This document shows, in pieces, positions 1 through 7,258 of a stretch of 64,000 nucleotides of DNA. Under the pieces are notes generated by a model, which saw only the letters and a program-made list of their open reading frames with translations, made no database searches and was not told where the DNA came from. This DNA is from Streptomyces barringtoniae (GTDB lineage: Bacteria; Actinomycetota; Actinomycetes; Streptomycetales; Streptomycetaceae). Each line of letters begins with the position of its first letter. The first letter of the stretch is position 1. The stretch covers positions 248,001 to 312,000 of the forward strand of contig NZ_JAJHNP010000008.1 in NCBI RefSeq assembly GCF_020819595.1, read 5' to 3'. The position numbers and the translations under genes are program-made.

Positions 1-779
1 CGGCTCGGGCCCGCCGTCTCGTCCGGGCCGACCAGGACGATGTCGCCGGGGCGGAGGTGGTGCTCGCCGTGGGTGTAGACGAGCTCGGTCGGGGTCATCG
101 CGGCGCGCCAGAGGACGACCGTGGAGATGCCGCAGCGGGCCGCCGCGCGCAGGGTGGTGGTGTCGTACGCGCCGTACGGCGGGCGGAAGAGGCGGGGGCG
201 CAGGCCGAGGCGGGCCCTGAGCCTGTCCTGCTGGCCGCAGATCTCGGCGCGCTGCCCGGCGTACGGCAGTCCGGCGAGCGCGCGGTGGTCGAGGGTGTGG
301 TTCTCGATGCCGGCGCCGAGCCCGTGCAGGCGGGCGAAGTGGCCGTAGCCGGGGCCGGCGACGCTGTCGGTGAGGAACATGCTGACCGGCAGCCGGAGTT
401 CGCGGACCATGGCGACGAAGCGGGGGTCCTTCTCCGCGCCGTCGTCGTAGGTGAGGAAGACGACCCGGTCGCGGGTGGGGACGTGGTCCAGGACGCGGGG
501 CAGGGCACGGTCCCCGGTCTGCGGGCCGAGCGGGAGGGCGCGGGCGGCGGGCTGCGGCGGGCGGGCGAGGGGCTCGGTCAGGCCCCAGCGGCGGTAGGTC
601 TGGTCGGGAGCGGGTCCGTGCGGGCGTACGCCCTCGGCGGCCTTCTTGCCGAGGCGTTCGATGGGGTCGACGGACTGGGCGCAGCCGGTGAGGAGGAGGG
701 CCGGGACGAGGAGCGCGCCCAAGTACCGGACCGGGCGCCGCCCGCGGCCCGGTCTCCCGCGTCCCGCCCCCGGCCTCAC
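1..779 (-). CDS. Polysaccharide deacetylase lipoprotein (3' end outside window)
   Basis: About 259 codons are visible; the C-terminus runs off the left edge. The GTG start overlaps the TGA of the upstream paralogue (GTGA), which implies translational coupling. The N-terminus is basic, then hydrophobic, and ends in the lipobox LTGC, so an exported lipid-anchored protein is expected. NodB-type carbohydrate esterase motifs are present: TYDDG (motif 1), HTLDH (motif 2) and RPPYG (motif 3). Motif 5, which normally carries a His in a DIVLxH context (DIVLTH in the neighbour), reads DIVLVG here, so the usual catalytic His is missing at that position. The family removes N-acetyl groups from surface glycans such as peptidoglycan. 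The substrate is not deducible, and activity may be altered. Confidence 0.85.
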   Translation of the reverse strand, partial: MRPGAGRGRPGRGRRPVRYLGALLVPALLLTGCAQSVDPIERLGKKAAEGVRPHGPAPDQTYRRWGLTEPLARPPQPAARALPLGPQTGDRALPRVLDHVPTRDRVVFLTYDDGAEKDPRFVAMVRELRLPVSMFLTDSVAGPGYGHFARLHGLGAGIENHTLDHRALAGLPYAGQRAEICGQQDRLRARLGLRPRLFRPPYGAYDTTTLRAAARCGISTVVLWRAAMTPTELVYTHGEHHLRPGDIVLVGPDETAGPS

Positions 780-1711
780 AGGTAGTCCTCCAGGCGGGCC
801 ACGGCGTAGCCCTCGCGCGTGACCTTGTCCAGGAAGCGGCGCATGTCGTCGATCATCGTGCCGTTCCAGTCGGAGCGGCCGCGGAAGTGGGTGAGGACGA
901 TGTCGCCGCGGCGCATCTTCTGGTCGTCCTCGCGGTACTCCCAGTGGTCGACGTAGACCTCCTCGTTCCAGATCGGCGCGTACTTGATGCCGCAGGCCTT
1001 GGCGGCGCGCAGGGTGTCCTGGTTGTAGTTGCCGTAAGGGGGCCGGAAGACCGTCGGGCGCCTGCCGAACCGCTTGTTCATGATGTCCTGCATGCCGCAG
1101 ATCTCGTGCTTCTGGTCCTCGTAGGACAAGCCCGGCAGGTAGGGGTGGTGCAGGGTGTGGTTGTTGAGGGTGTGGCCGTAGGACTGCATCGTGCGGAAGT
1201 AGCCGTAGTCGTCCTTGACCAGGTAGTTGCTGAGGAAGGCGGTGTAGGGGATCTGCAGGTCCTGCATCATCCGCAGGAACTTCGGGTCCTTCTCCGAGCC
1301 GTCGTCGATGGTGAGGAAGACGATCTTCTTCCTGGTGGGGATCGTGGTGAAGACCGGGGGCAGGTCCCAGTCCTCCTGGTGTTCGACCTCGAAACCGGCC
1401 CGGGCGGTGATCTCCGGTTTGGTCCTGGGCGGCGGGGGCGGCGCAAGCGGCACCTGGGCCAGGCCCCAGCGCCTGGCGGCGGCGACCAGGCGGGCGTGTT
1501 CGGCGGCCCGGCGGGCATGTTCGGCGGCCTGGCGGTCCTGGGGGCTCAGGACATGCACGGGGCCGCCCTGGGCGGGGACGGGGCGAGTCGTGTCGGTGGA
1601 GCCGGCGCAGCTGGACAGAAGTGTGGAACAGGCCAGCGCGGCGGCTCCGCAGCCGAGGGTGAGACGCCCACGACGGGACCGATTTTTATCGTTTTGTACG
1701 ACTACTCGCAT
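776..1711 (-). CDS. Polysaccharide deacetylase lipoprotein
   Basis: A 311-residue protein. I start it at ATG (MRVVVQNDKN) because a basic N-terminus and a hydrophobic stretch ending in the lipobox LSSC follow at once; the open frame further upstream looks like antisense to the divergent methyltransferase gene. A proline/alanine-rich spacer leads to the NodB domain in the C-terminal two thirds. Motifs seen: TIDDG, HTLHH, RPPYG and DIVLTH, so the metal-binding Asp/His/His set and the motif-5 His are all present. It should be a competent metal-dependent deacetylase of an envelope polysaccharide. Both proteins share an RRWGL segment before the catalytic domain, so this gene and the one downstream form a tandem paralogous pair. 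Confidence 0.88.
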   Translation of the reverse strand: MRVVVQNDKNRSRRGRLTLGCGAAALACSTLLSSCAGSTDTTRPVPAQGGPVHVLSPQDRQAAEHARRAAEHARLVAAARRWGLAQVPLAPPPPPRTKPEITARAGFEVEHQEDWDLPPVFTTIPTRKKIVFLTIDDGSEKDPKFLRMMQDLQIPYTAFLSNYLVKDDYGYFRTMQSYGHTLNNHTLHHPYLPGLSYEDQKHEICGMQDIMNKRFGRRPTVFRPPYGNYNQDTLRAAKACGIKYAPIWNEEVYVDHWEYREDDQKMRRGDIVLTHFRGRSDWNGTMIDDMRRFLDKVTREGYAVARLEDYL

Positions 1712-1802
1712 AGTGCCGGATCCTTCCAGGGCAGGACCCGGAGCCCGGGCCGACACCGCGGCCGGAAGGCGCACGATCCACCGACTGGCCGACAATGACC
1801 CG

Positions 1803-2987
1803 GTGAACGACCTCGCTCTCCTCCTCACCCCCGAAGGCCGTGCCCTCCTCGACGAGGTCCGCGACACCGCCCCCGCCGACGAACTCGCCGTCGCCACCCG
1901 GCTGCGCCGCGACCATCCCGCCGAGCTGGTGTCGGCCGCGCTCGGCCAGGCCCGGCTGCGGCAGCGGGCGGCGGCGAAGTTCGGGGCGGCGGACGCGGGA
2001 CGGATGTTCTTCACGCCGAACGGGGTCGAGCAGTCGACCCGGACGAGTGTGGCGACGTACCGCGCGGAGCGGCTCAGGGGTCTCGGCGTGTCCTCCGTGG
2101 CCGACCTGTGCTGCGGGATCGGCGGGGACGCGATCGCGTTCGCCCGGGCGGGGATCCGGGTGCTGGCCGTGGACCGCGATCCGGCGACCGCCGCCGTGGC
2201 GCGGGCGAACGCCGAGGCACTGGGGCTGGACGAGCTGATCGAGGTGCGCGAGGCGGACGTCACCGAGGTGGACACGGGCGGCTACGACGCCGTGTTCGTG
2301 GACCCTGCCCGGCGCGGCGGGCGCGGCCGCATCTTCGACCCGGAGGCGTACTCGCCGCCCCTGTCCTGGGCTGTCGAGGCCGCCCGTTCGGCACCCCGCG
2401 CGGCACTGAAGGTGGCGCCCGGCATTCCGCACGAGGCCGTCCCCGCCGACGCCGAGGCCGAGTGGATCTCGGACGGCGGCGACGTGAAGGAGGCCGTGGT
2501 GTGGTTCGGCACCGAGCCGGGAGCGGTGCGTGCCACCCTGCTGCCCGGCCCGCGCACCCTCCTCGGCGAGGGGTTGCCCGACCCGGAGGTCCGGCCGGTG
2601 GGCCGCTACCTGTACGAGCCCGACGGCGCCGTCATCCGCGCCCATCTGGTCGCCGAGGTTGCGCAGCAGCTGGACGGCGGCCTGATCGACCCCACCATCG
2701 CCTACGTCACCGCCGACGAACCGCGCCCCACCCCGTACGCCTCCGCCTACGAGATCACCGACCGACTCCCCTTCAACGTCAAGAAGTTGAAGGCCCTGCT
2801 GCGAGAGCGCGAGGTCGGCACGCTGACCGTGAAGAAGCGCGGGTCGGCCGTCGAGCCGGAGGAACTGCGCAGGAAGGTCAAGCCACAGGGGCCGAACGCG
2901 GCGACGGTGTTCCTCACCCGGGTCGCGGGCGCACCGGCCATGCTGATCGGGGCCCCCGTGACACCGCGCCACCCGAACCCTCAGTGA
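1803..2987 (+). CDS. Class I SAM-dependent methyltransferase with THUMP-like C-terminal domain
   Basis: 394 residues from a GTG start (VNDLALLLTPEG). Residues 101-109 (DLCCGIGGD) form the SAM-binding glycine loop, followed by the acidic strand end VDRDP. A VDPARR motif occupies the catalytic-loop position where many nucleic-acid methyltransferases have NPPY or DPPR. The C-terminal ~130 residues match the THUMP-like domain described in actinobacterial methyltransferases, with PFNVKKLK and KKRG segments. An RNA substrate is likely by family but is not shown here. The gene is divergent from the deacetylase pair across a 91-bp gap and overlaps the sigma-factor gene tail to tail by 7 nt. Confidence 0.8.
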   Translation: MNDLALLLTPEGRALLDEVRDTAPADELAVATRLRRDHPAELVSAALGQARLRQRAAAKFGAADAGRMFFTPNGVEQSTRTSVATYRAERLRGLGVSSVADLCCGIGGDAIAFARAGIRVLAVDRDPATAAVARANAEALGLDELIEVREADVTEVDTGGYDAVFVDPARRGGRGRIFDPEAYSPPLSWAVEAARSAPRAALKVAPGIPHEAVPADAEAEWISDGGDVKEAVVWFGTEPGAVRATLLPGPRTLLGEGLPDPEVRPVGRYLYEPDGAVIRAHLVAEVAQQLDGGLIDPTIAYVTADEPRPTPYASAYEITDRLPFNVKKLKALLREREVGTLTVKKRGSAVEPEELRRKVKPQGPNAATVFLTRVAGAPAMLIGAPVTPRHPNPQ

Positions 2988-4300
2988 TCAGCGAGGGAAC
3001 GGATCCTCGTCAGCAACAGCTGCCGCTCGCGTTCGTTGCGGGCCAGGCCGGCGGCTCGTTCCAGCTCCGTGCGGGCCTCCGCGGTACGGCCGAGGCGGGC
3101 GAGCAGGTCGCCGCGGACGCTGGGCAGCAGGTGGTAGTCGCGCAGGGCGGGTTCGGCCGTCAGGGCGTCCACCAGCTTCAGGCCCTCGGCCGGGCCGTCG
3201 GCCATCGACACGGCGACCGCGCGGTTCAGCTCGACCACCGGGGACGGGGCACAGGCGGCCAGCAGGCCGTACAGGGTGGCGATGGCACGCCAGTCGGTCT
3301 CCTCGTAGCGGTGGGCGTGCGCGTGGCACGCGGCGATGGCCGCCTGGAGGGCGTACGGGCCCGGGGCGCCGGTCGCCGTGGCGCCGGCCCGGTCCAGGGC
3401 GCGGATGCCACGGGCGATGAGCATGCGGTTCCAGCGGCGGCGGTTCTGGTCCTTCAGCAGCACCGGTTCGCCGCCCGGTCCGGTACGGGCGGCCGTGCGG
3501 GACGCCTGGAACTCCAGCAGCGCGGTCAGCCCGTGCACCTCCGGCTCCTTGGGCATCAGCGCGGACAGGACGCGGGCCAGGCGCAGCGCGTCCTCGCACA
3601 GGCCGGGGCGGAGCAGGTCGTCGCCGGCGGTGGCCGCGTACCCCTCGTTGAAGATCAGGTAGATGACGTCCAGGACGGAGCCGAGGCGGGCCTCGCGGTC
3701 GGGGCCGTAGGGCACCTCGAAGGCGACGCTCTGCTTCGCCAGGGTGCGTTTGGCGCGGACGATGCGCTGGGCGATCGTCGGCTCCGGGACGAGGTAGGCG
3801 CGGGCGATCTCGGCCGTGCTCAGGCCGCCGAGCAGGCGCAGGGTGAGCGCGGTGCGGGCCTCGGGCGACAGCACCGGGTGGCAGGCGGTGAAGACGAGCC
3901 GGAGCAGGTCGTCGTCGATGTCGTCGGGGTCGGCGGGCTCCTCGTACGACGGCGGAGCCGACCGCGAGAGGTCCCGGCCGATCTCCTGCAGCTTGCGGGC
4001 GTAGGTCTCGCGGCGCCGGATCAGGTCGACGGCGCGGTGCCGGGCCGTCGCCATGAGCCAGGCGCCGGGGTTGCCGGGCACGCCGTCGCGGGGCCATTGC
4101 TCCAGGGCGGCGACCAGCGCGTCCTGCGCCAGTTCCTCGGCGATGCCGACGTCCCGGACGATCCGCGCGACGCCGGCGATGACCCGGGGTGACTCCAGAC
4201 GGAAGACGGTCTCGATCGTGTGCGCGGCGGTGGGCGCGGCGGTGGGCTGTGGTTCCACAGCCCACCATGCAACACCGCCGTACGGCACGGCGCCAGGCAC
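2981..4300 (-). CDS. ECF-type RNA polymerase sigma factor with long C-terminal extension (DUF6596/ECF42-like)
   Basis: A 439-residue sigma-70 family protein. Region 2 lies at about residues 29-97 (IETVFRLESPRVIAG through MATARHRAVDLIRRR). Region 4 is at about 130-190 (LTLRLLGGLSTAEIARAYLVPEPTIAQRI). A helical extension of about 240 residues follows, typical of ECF42-like sigma factors that pair with DGPF/YCII proteins rather than a classical anti-sigma. The immediate upstream neighbour is such a YCII protein; its TGA abuts this GTG start. The first ~15 codons span a perfect 26-bp palindrome, so the true start may be a later GTG (VEPQPT). The extension may have a regulatory role, but the inducing signal is unknown. 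Confidence 0.85.
   Translation of the reverse strand: MPGAVPYGGVAWWAVEPQPTAAPTAAHTIETVFRLESPRVIAGVARIVRDVGIAEELAQDALVAALEQWPRDGVPGNPGAWLMATARHRAVDLIRRRETYARKLQEIGRDLSRSAPPSYEEPADPDDIDDDLLRLVFTACHPVLSPEARTALTLRLLGGLSTAEIARAYLVPEPTIAQRIVRAKRTLAKQSVAFEVPYGPDREARLGSVLDVIYLIFNEGYAATAGDDLLRPGLCEDALRLARVLSALMPKEPEVHGLTALLEFQASRTAARTGPGGEPVLLKDQNRRRWNRMLIARGIRALDRAGATATGAPGPYALQAAIAACHAHAHRYEETDWRAIATLYGLLAACAPSPVVELNRAVAVSMADGPAEGLKLVDALTAEPALRDYHLLPSVRGDLLARLGRTAEARTELERAAGLARNERERQLLLTRIRSLADH
4241..4266. promoter_or_regulatory. Perfect palindrome at the start of the ECF sigma gene
   Basis: Twelve-base arms (GGTGGGCTGTGG and its complement) flank a 2-nt centre (TT). The element lies within the first codons of the sigma gene or just upstream of an alternative start, directly after the YCII gene. 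It could be a protein-binding operator or an RNA hairpin that couples or attenuates sigma translation. No T-run follows, so a simple terminator is less likely. Confidence 0.55.
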
Positions 4301-4657
4301 TCAGCCCTCGGCGATCTCCCGCACCTCACAGGTCACGGTCCAGAAGTCCTCGTGGACCTGCAGGAACCGCTTGGCCCACTCCAGGGCCTCGGCCTTGTCC
4401 TTGCACTGCATGATGGCGTAGCCGCCGATGGCCTCCTTGGTCTCGGTGAACGGCCCGTCGGTGACGGAGATCCTGCCGCCCTCCCAGCGCACCCGGGTGC
4501 CCTCGGCGGTCGGGGTGAGCCCGGCGGTGTCGAGCATGACGCCGGCCTTGGTGACCTCCTCGATCAGCTCGCCCATCCGCTGCATCAGCTCGGGGCTGGG
4601 GCCCTCGGCAGGGGCGGAGGACTCGTCGATGCGCACGAGCGACAGGTAGCGGGGCAT
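4301..4657 (-). CDS. YCII/DGPF domain protein (ECF sigma partner)
   Basis: 118 residues starting at MPRYLSLVRIDE, chosen because GGAG lies 6 bases upstream (GGAGTCACC-ATG). The family-defining segment VTDGPFTETKEAIGGY is present, with a ferredoxin-like alternation of strands and helices. YCII-related proteins of this subgroup are encoded next to ECF42-type sigma factors and are thought to be regulated with them; biochemical function is unproven. The stop is immediately followed by the GTG of the sigma gene, so the two are probably co-transcribed and coupled. Confidence 0.85.
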   Translation of the reverse strand: MPRYLSLVRIDESSAPAEGPSPELMQRMGELIEEVTKAGVMLDTAGLTPTAEGTRVRWEGGRISVTDGPFTETKEAIGGYAIMQCKDKAEALEWAKRFLQVHEDFWTVTCEVREIAEG

Positions 4658-4792
4658 GGTGACTCCTTCGGTCGGGCGGCGGGGTCCGTCCCCGCCGCTC
4701 ACCCATGCGTCGAACGGAAGACACCCGGATCGACACGCTCACCGAAGATTTTTCCGGCGGATGTCTCCGATCTTCGTCAGGGCCGTGCCGGC

Positions 4793-5848
4793 TCAGCGCA
4801 GGGACGCCCACAGGCCGGTCGCCGCCGGCTCCTTCGCGATCACGCGGTTGGGGTCGGAGGGGGCGGTGACGACCGGCATCATCACCGTCCTCACATGGTC
4901 GGCCGTGAGGCCCTTCAGGCTCTGGCCGAGCCGCATCAGCTCGCTCAGGGAGTCCAGGCCGGTGTCGGTGGTGAGGCTCGCGGTGACCGCGTCGGCGACC
5001 CGGTACAGCCTGGCGGGGTCGGTGAGCAGGTTCGTGCCGGCCATCTGCTCCAGCAGGTCCTTGACCAGCATCTGTTGCAGCCCTATGCGGCCGAGGTCGC
5101 TGCCGTCTCCTATGCCGTGCCGGGTGCGGGCGAGCGCGAGGGCCTGCGTGCCGTCGAGGTGGTGGGGGCCGGCCTTCAGGTGCAGATGGCTGTAGTCGTC
5201 GTCGATGTCCTGCGTGGTGGTGACGTCGACCCCGCCGAGCGCGTCGACCAGCTTGGCGAAGCCGGAGAAGTCGATCTCGATGTAGTGGTCCATGCGGACG
5301 TTCGTGATCGACTCGACGGTCTTCACCGCGCACACCGGCCCGCCCACCTCGTAGGCGGTGTTGAACATCGCGCCGTAGGCCACCGCCGTCGCGCCGCCGG
5401 AGGCCAGCGGGCAGGACGGGCGGGTGACGAGGGTGTCGCGGGGGATGCTGACGACCGTGGCCTTCGTGCGGCCCGCGTCGATGTGCACGACCATCGCCGT
5501 GTCCGAGCGGGCGCCGGAGCTGTCGCCGCCGCCGAGCTCCTTGTTGGCCTTGCCGCTGCGCGAGTCCGAGCCGAGGACCAGGATGTTCAGGGAGCCGGTC
5601 GGCAGCGCGGAGGCGGTGGCCGCCGGGGCGATCACCGCCTTCGCCGGGCGGTCGTCGCCGAGCGCGCTGTCGATGTCGACGCTCTTGATGTTGTGGTTGA
5701 GATGCCAGTACACCCAGCCCACCGCGCCCGTGCCCAGCACCAGGGCGCCCGCGAGGGTGAGGCCGACGATCCTCAGCGCTCCCGGCCGCCGGCCCACCCG
5801 TCTGCCTGCTTCGCCTTGCTCCTCGTCGTGCTCCATGTGTCGCGTCAC
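4793..5848 (-). CDS. LytR-CpsA-Psr (LCP) family cell-wall protein
   Basis: 351 residues from GTG (VTRHMEHDEE); an ATG four codons later is an equally possible start, as neither has a strong ribosome site. A basic N-terminus precedes one transmembrane helix at about residues 28-48, giving an extracellular catalytic domain. LCP signatures are visible: VLGSDSR, RSDTAMVVHID, VSIPRDTLV and ARTRHGIGDGSDLGRIGLQQ, which hold the Arg/Asp residues that bind the polyprenyl pyrophosphate head group and metal. LCP enzymes transfer lipid-linked glycopolymers such as teichoic acid-like polymers onto peptidoglycan. A pair of LacI-type palindromes lies 160-190 bp upstream. Confidence 0.9.
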   Translation of the reverse strand: MTRHMEHDEEQGEAGRRVGRRPGALRIVGLTLAGALVLGTGAVGWVYWHLNHNIKSVDIDSALGDDRPAKAVIAPAATASALPTGSLNILVLGSDSRSGKANKELGGGDSSGARSDTAMVVHIDAGRTKATVVSIPRDTLVTRPSCPLASGGATAVAYGAMFNTAYEVGGPVCAVKTVESITNVRMDHYIEIDFSGFAKLVDALGGVDVTTTQDIDDDYSHLHLKAGPHHLDGTQALALARTRHGIGDGSDLGRIGLQQMLVKDLLEQMAGTNLLTDPARLYRVADAVTASLTTDTGLDSLSELMRLGQSLKGLTADHVRTVMMPVVTAPSDPNRVIAKEPAATGLWASLR

Positions 5849-6006
5849 GCCAGGAACGTAAGTCCGAATTATTAGGGGACTGTTAGCGCAAGCGGTGTGA
5901 GTCGGTTTTCTTCGGAATTCCTCATCCGCGGTGTGGCCGCGCACCTGCTGGTGGTGGGCCCGGGCGAAGGCGACGATCCGGTCGGCCTCGGCATCGCGCA
6001 TTGCTG

Positions 6007-6041
6007 CCGAAAGTTTCGGTCGTGCAACCGAATGACTTCGG
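6007..6041. promoter_or_regulatory. Tandem LacI-type operator-like palindromes
   Basis: Two inverted repeats sit about 21 bp centre to centre: CCGAAAGTTTCGG (perfect, 13 bp) and CCGAATGACTTCGG (perfect 5-bp arms, 4-bp spacer). They lie between the end of the lacI gene and the LCP gene. The half-site CGAA/TTCG resembles the repeats in front of the GH3 gene, so the LacI-family protein encoded alongside is the obvious candidate binder (inference). Confidence 0.5.
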
Positions 6042-6096
6042 AGGAGTGTGGGGGCGCCCACCCCACCGTCAATACGACAGCTTCCGGCCGACGCCG

Positions 6097-7128
6097 TCAC
6101 ACGGCCGCGGGCGCCGCCGTACTGCTGCGGACGACGAGGCTGGTCGCGAGCTCCACCCGGGTCGCCGCCCGGTCCTCCTGCTCGCGCCCCAGCTCCAGCA
6201 CCAGGCGGGCGGCGGCCTCGGCCATCTCGGTCAGCGGCTGCCGTACGGTCGTCAGCGGCGGGCCGACCCAGCGGGCCACCGGCAGATCGTCGAAGCCGAC
6301 CACGCTGAGGTCCTCCGGGATGCGCAGGCCCAGCTCACGGGCGGCCTCGTACAGGCCGAGCGCCTGCAGGTCGTTGCCCGCGAAGACGGCCGTCGGCCGG
6401 TCGGGGCGGCGCAGCAGCTGCAGGCCCAGGCGGTAGCCGGCGTCGTGGTGGAAGTCGCCGGCCACGACCAGCGAGGGGTCGACCGGCAGGCCAGCCGTCT
6501 CCAGGGCCGCGCGGTAGCCGTCGACGCGGGCCCGGCTGCACATCATCCTCGACGGGCCGCTGATCGCGCCGATCCGGGTGTGGCCGCGCTCGACGAGATG
6601 ACGGGTGGCGGCGAGTCCGCCCTGCCAGTTGGTGGCGCCGATGGACGGCACCTCCGGGCCCGGGTCGCCCGCCGGGTCCATCACCACGAACGGGATGGAG
6701 CGGCTGGTCAGCAGCGCCCGCTGGGACTCGTCGAGTCCGGACAGCACCAGCACCACGCCGTGCGGGCGGCGCGCGGCCACCTGGTCGGCCCAGGTGCGGC
6801 CCGGGGTGAGCCGGCCGGCCGACTCGGACAGGACGACGCTCAGCCCGGCGTCCCTTGCCACGTTCTCCACGCCCCGGATGACCTCCAGCGCCCAGGCGCT
6901 CTCCAGCTCGTGGAAGACCAGGTCGATCAGCGGGGAGCGGGACGCTTCGGCGCGGCGGCGCCGGTAGCCGTGGGCGCGCAGCAGTTCCTCGACCCGGGTG
7001 CGGGTGGCGGGGGCGACGTCGGCACGGCCGTTGAGCACCTTCGAAACAGTCGGAGCCGACACCCCGGCCTCACGGGCGATTTCGGCGAGGGTTGCCGTCT
7101 GCGTTTCTGTGGGCTTCGCAGGCTTCAT
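6097..7128 (-). CDS. LacI family transcriptional regulator
   Basis: 343 residues. The N-terminal HTH is classical: TLAEIAREAGVSAPTVSKVLNGRADVAPATRTRVEELL at about residues 13-46, followed by the hinge helix. A type I periplasmic-binding-protein-like effector domain fills the rest (VVLSESAGR, SFVVMDPAGD, AVFAGNDLQALG, VVGFDDLPVARW). It is divergent from a GH3 glycosidase gene with repeated GAACATTCG elements between them, so it very probably represses that gene and itself until a sugar binds. The ligand is likely a xylan- or glucan-derived sugar by analogy with other Streptomyces LacI/GH3 pairs. Confidence 0.9.
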   Translation of the reverse strand: MKPAKPTETQTATLAEIAREAGVSAPTVSKVLNGRADVAPATRTRVEELLRAHGYRRRRAEASRSPLIDLVFHELESAWALEVIRGVENVARDAGLSVVLSESAGRLTPGRTWADQVAARRPHGVVLVLSGLDESQRALLTSRSIPFVVMDPAGDPGPEVPSIGATNWQGGLAATRHLVERGHTRIGAISGPSRMMCSRARVDGYRAALETAGLPVDPSLVVAGDFHHDAGYRLGLQLLRRPDRPTAVFAGNDLQALGLYEAARELGLRIPEDLSVVGFDDLPVARWVGPPLTTVRQPLTEMAEAAARLVLELGREQEDRAATRVELATSLVVRSSTAAPAAV

Positions 7129-7182
7129 GCGCGCGATCGTATCCCCGCAGCACCCCTTGACGAAGGCCAGTGTGCGCCATAG

Positions 7183-7229
7183 GTTCCCGGAACATTCGGT
7201 ATTGTCATCGAAACATTCGGGAACATACG
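7183..7229. promoter_or_regulatory. Operator-like repeats in the lacI-GH3 divergent region
   Basis: Three phased units are visible: GGAACATTCGG (from 7189), CGAAACATTCGG (from 7209) and a weaker GAACATACG (from 7221). The first two are about 20 bp apart. An outer inverted pair GTTCCCG...CGGGAAC overlaps them. The position, between a LacI regulator and its presumed target, and the CGAA/TTCG half-sites fit LacI-family operators. Confidence 0.55.
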
Positions 7230-7258
7230 TGAGCGACAGTCAGAGTGACGGGAGTTCC

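Noticed and set aside
2108..4192. Long plus-strand open frame opposite the methyltransferase and sigma genes
   Set aside because: It is an antisense shadow caused by high GC; its translation is Arg/Gly/Ala-rich without motifs, while the minus-strand frame encodes a clear sigma factor.
5849..6096. N-terminal extension of the LCP protein through the intergenic region
   Set aside because: The frame is open to 6100, but the extra residues lack a signal or membrane pattern and cover the LacI-type palindromes; the basic segment and transmembrane helix follow the 5848/5836 starts.
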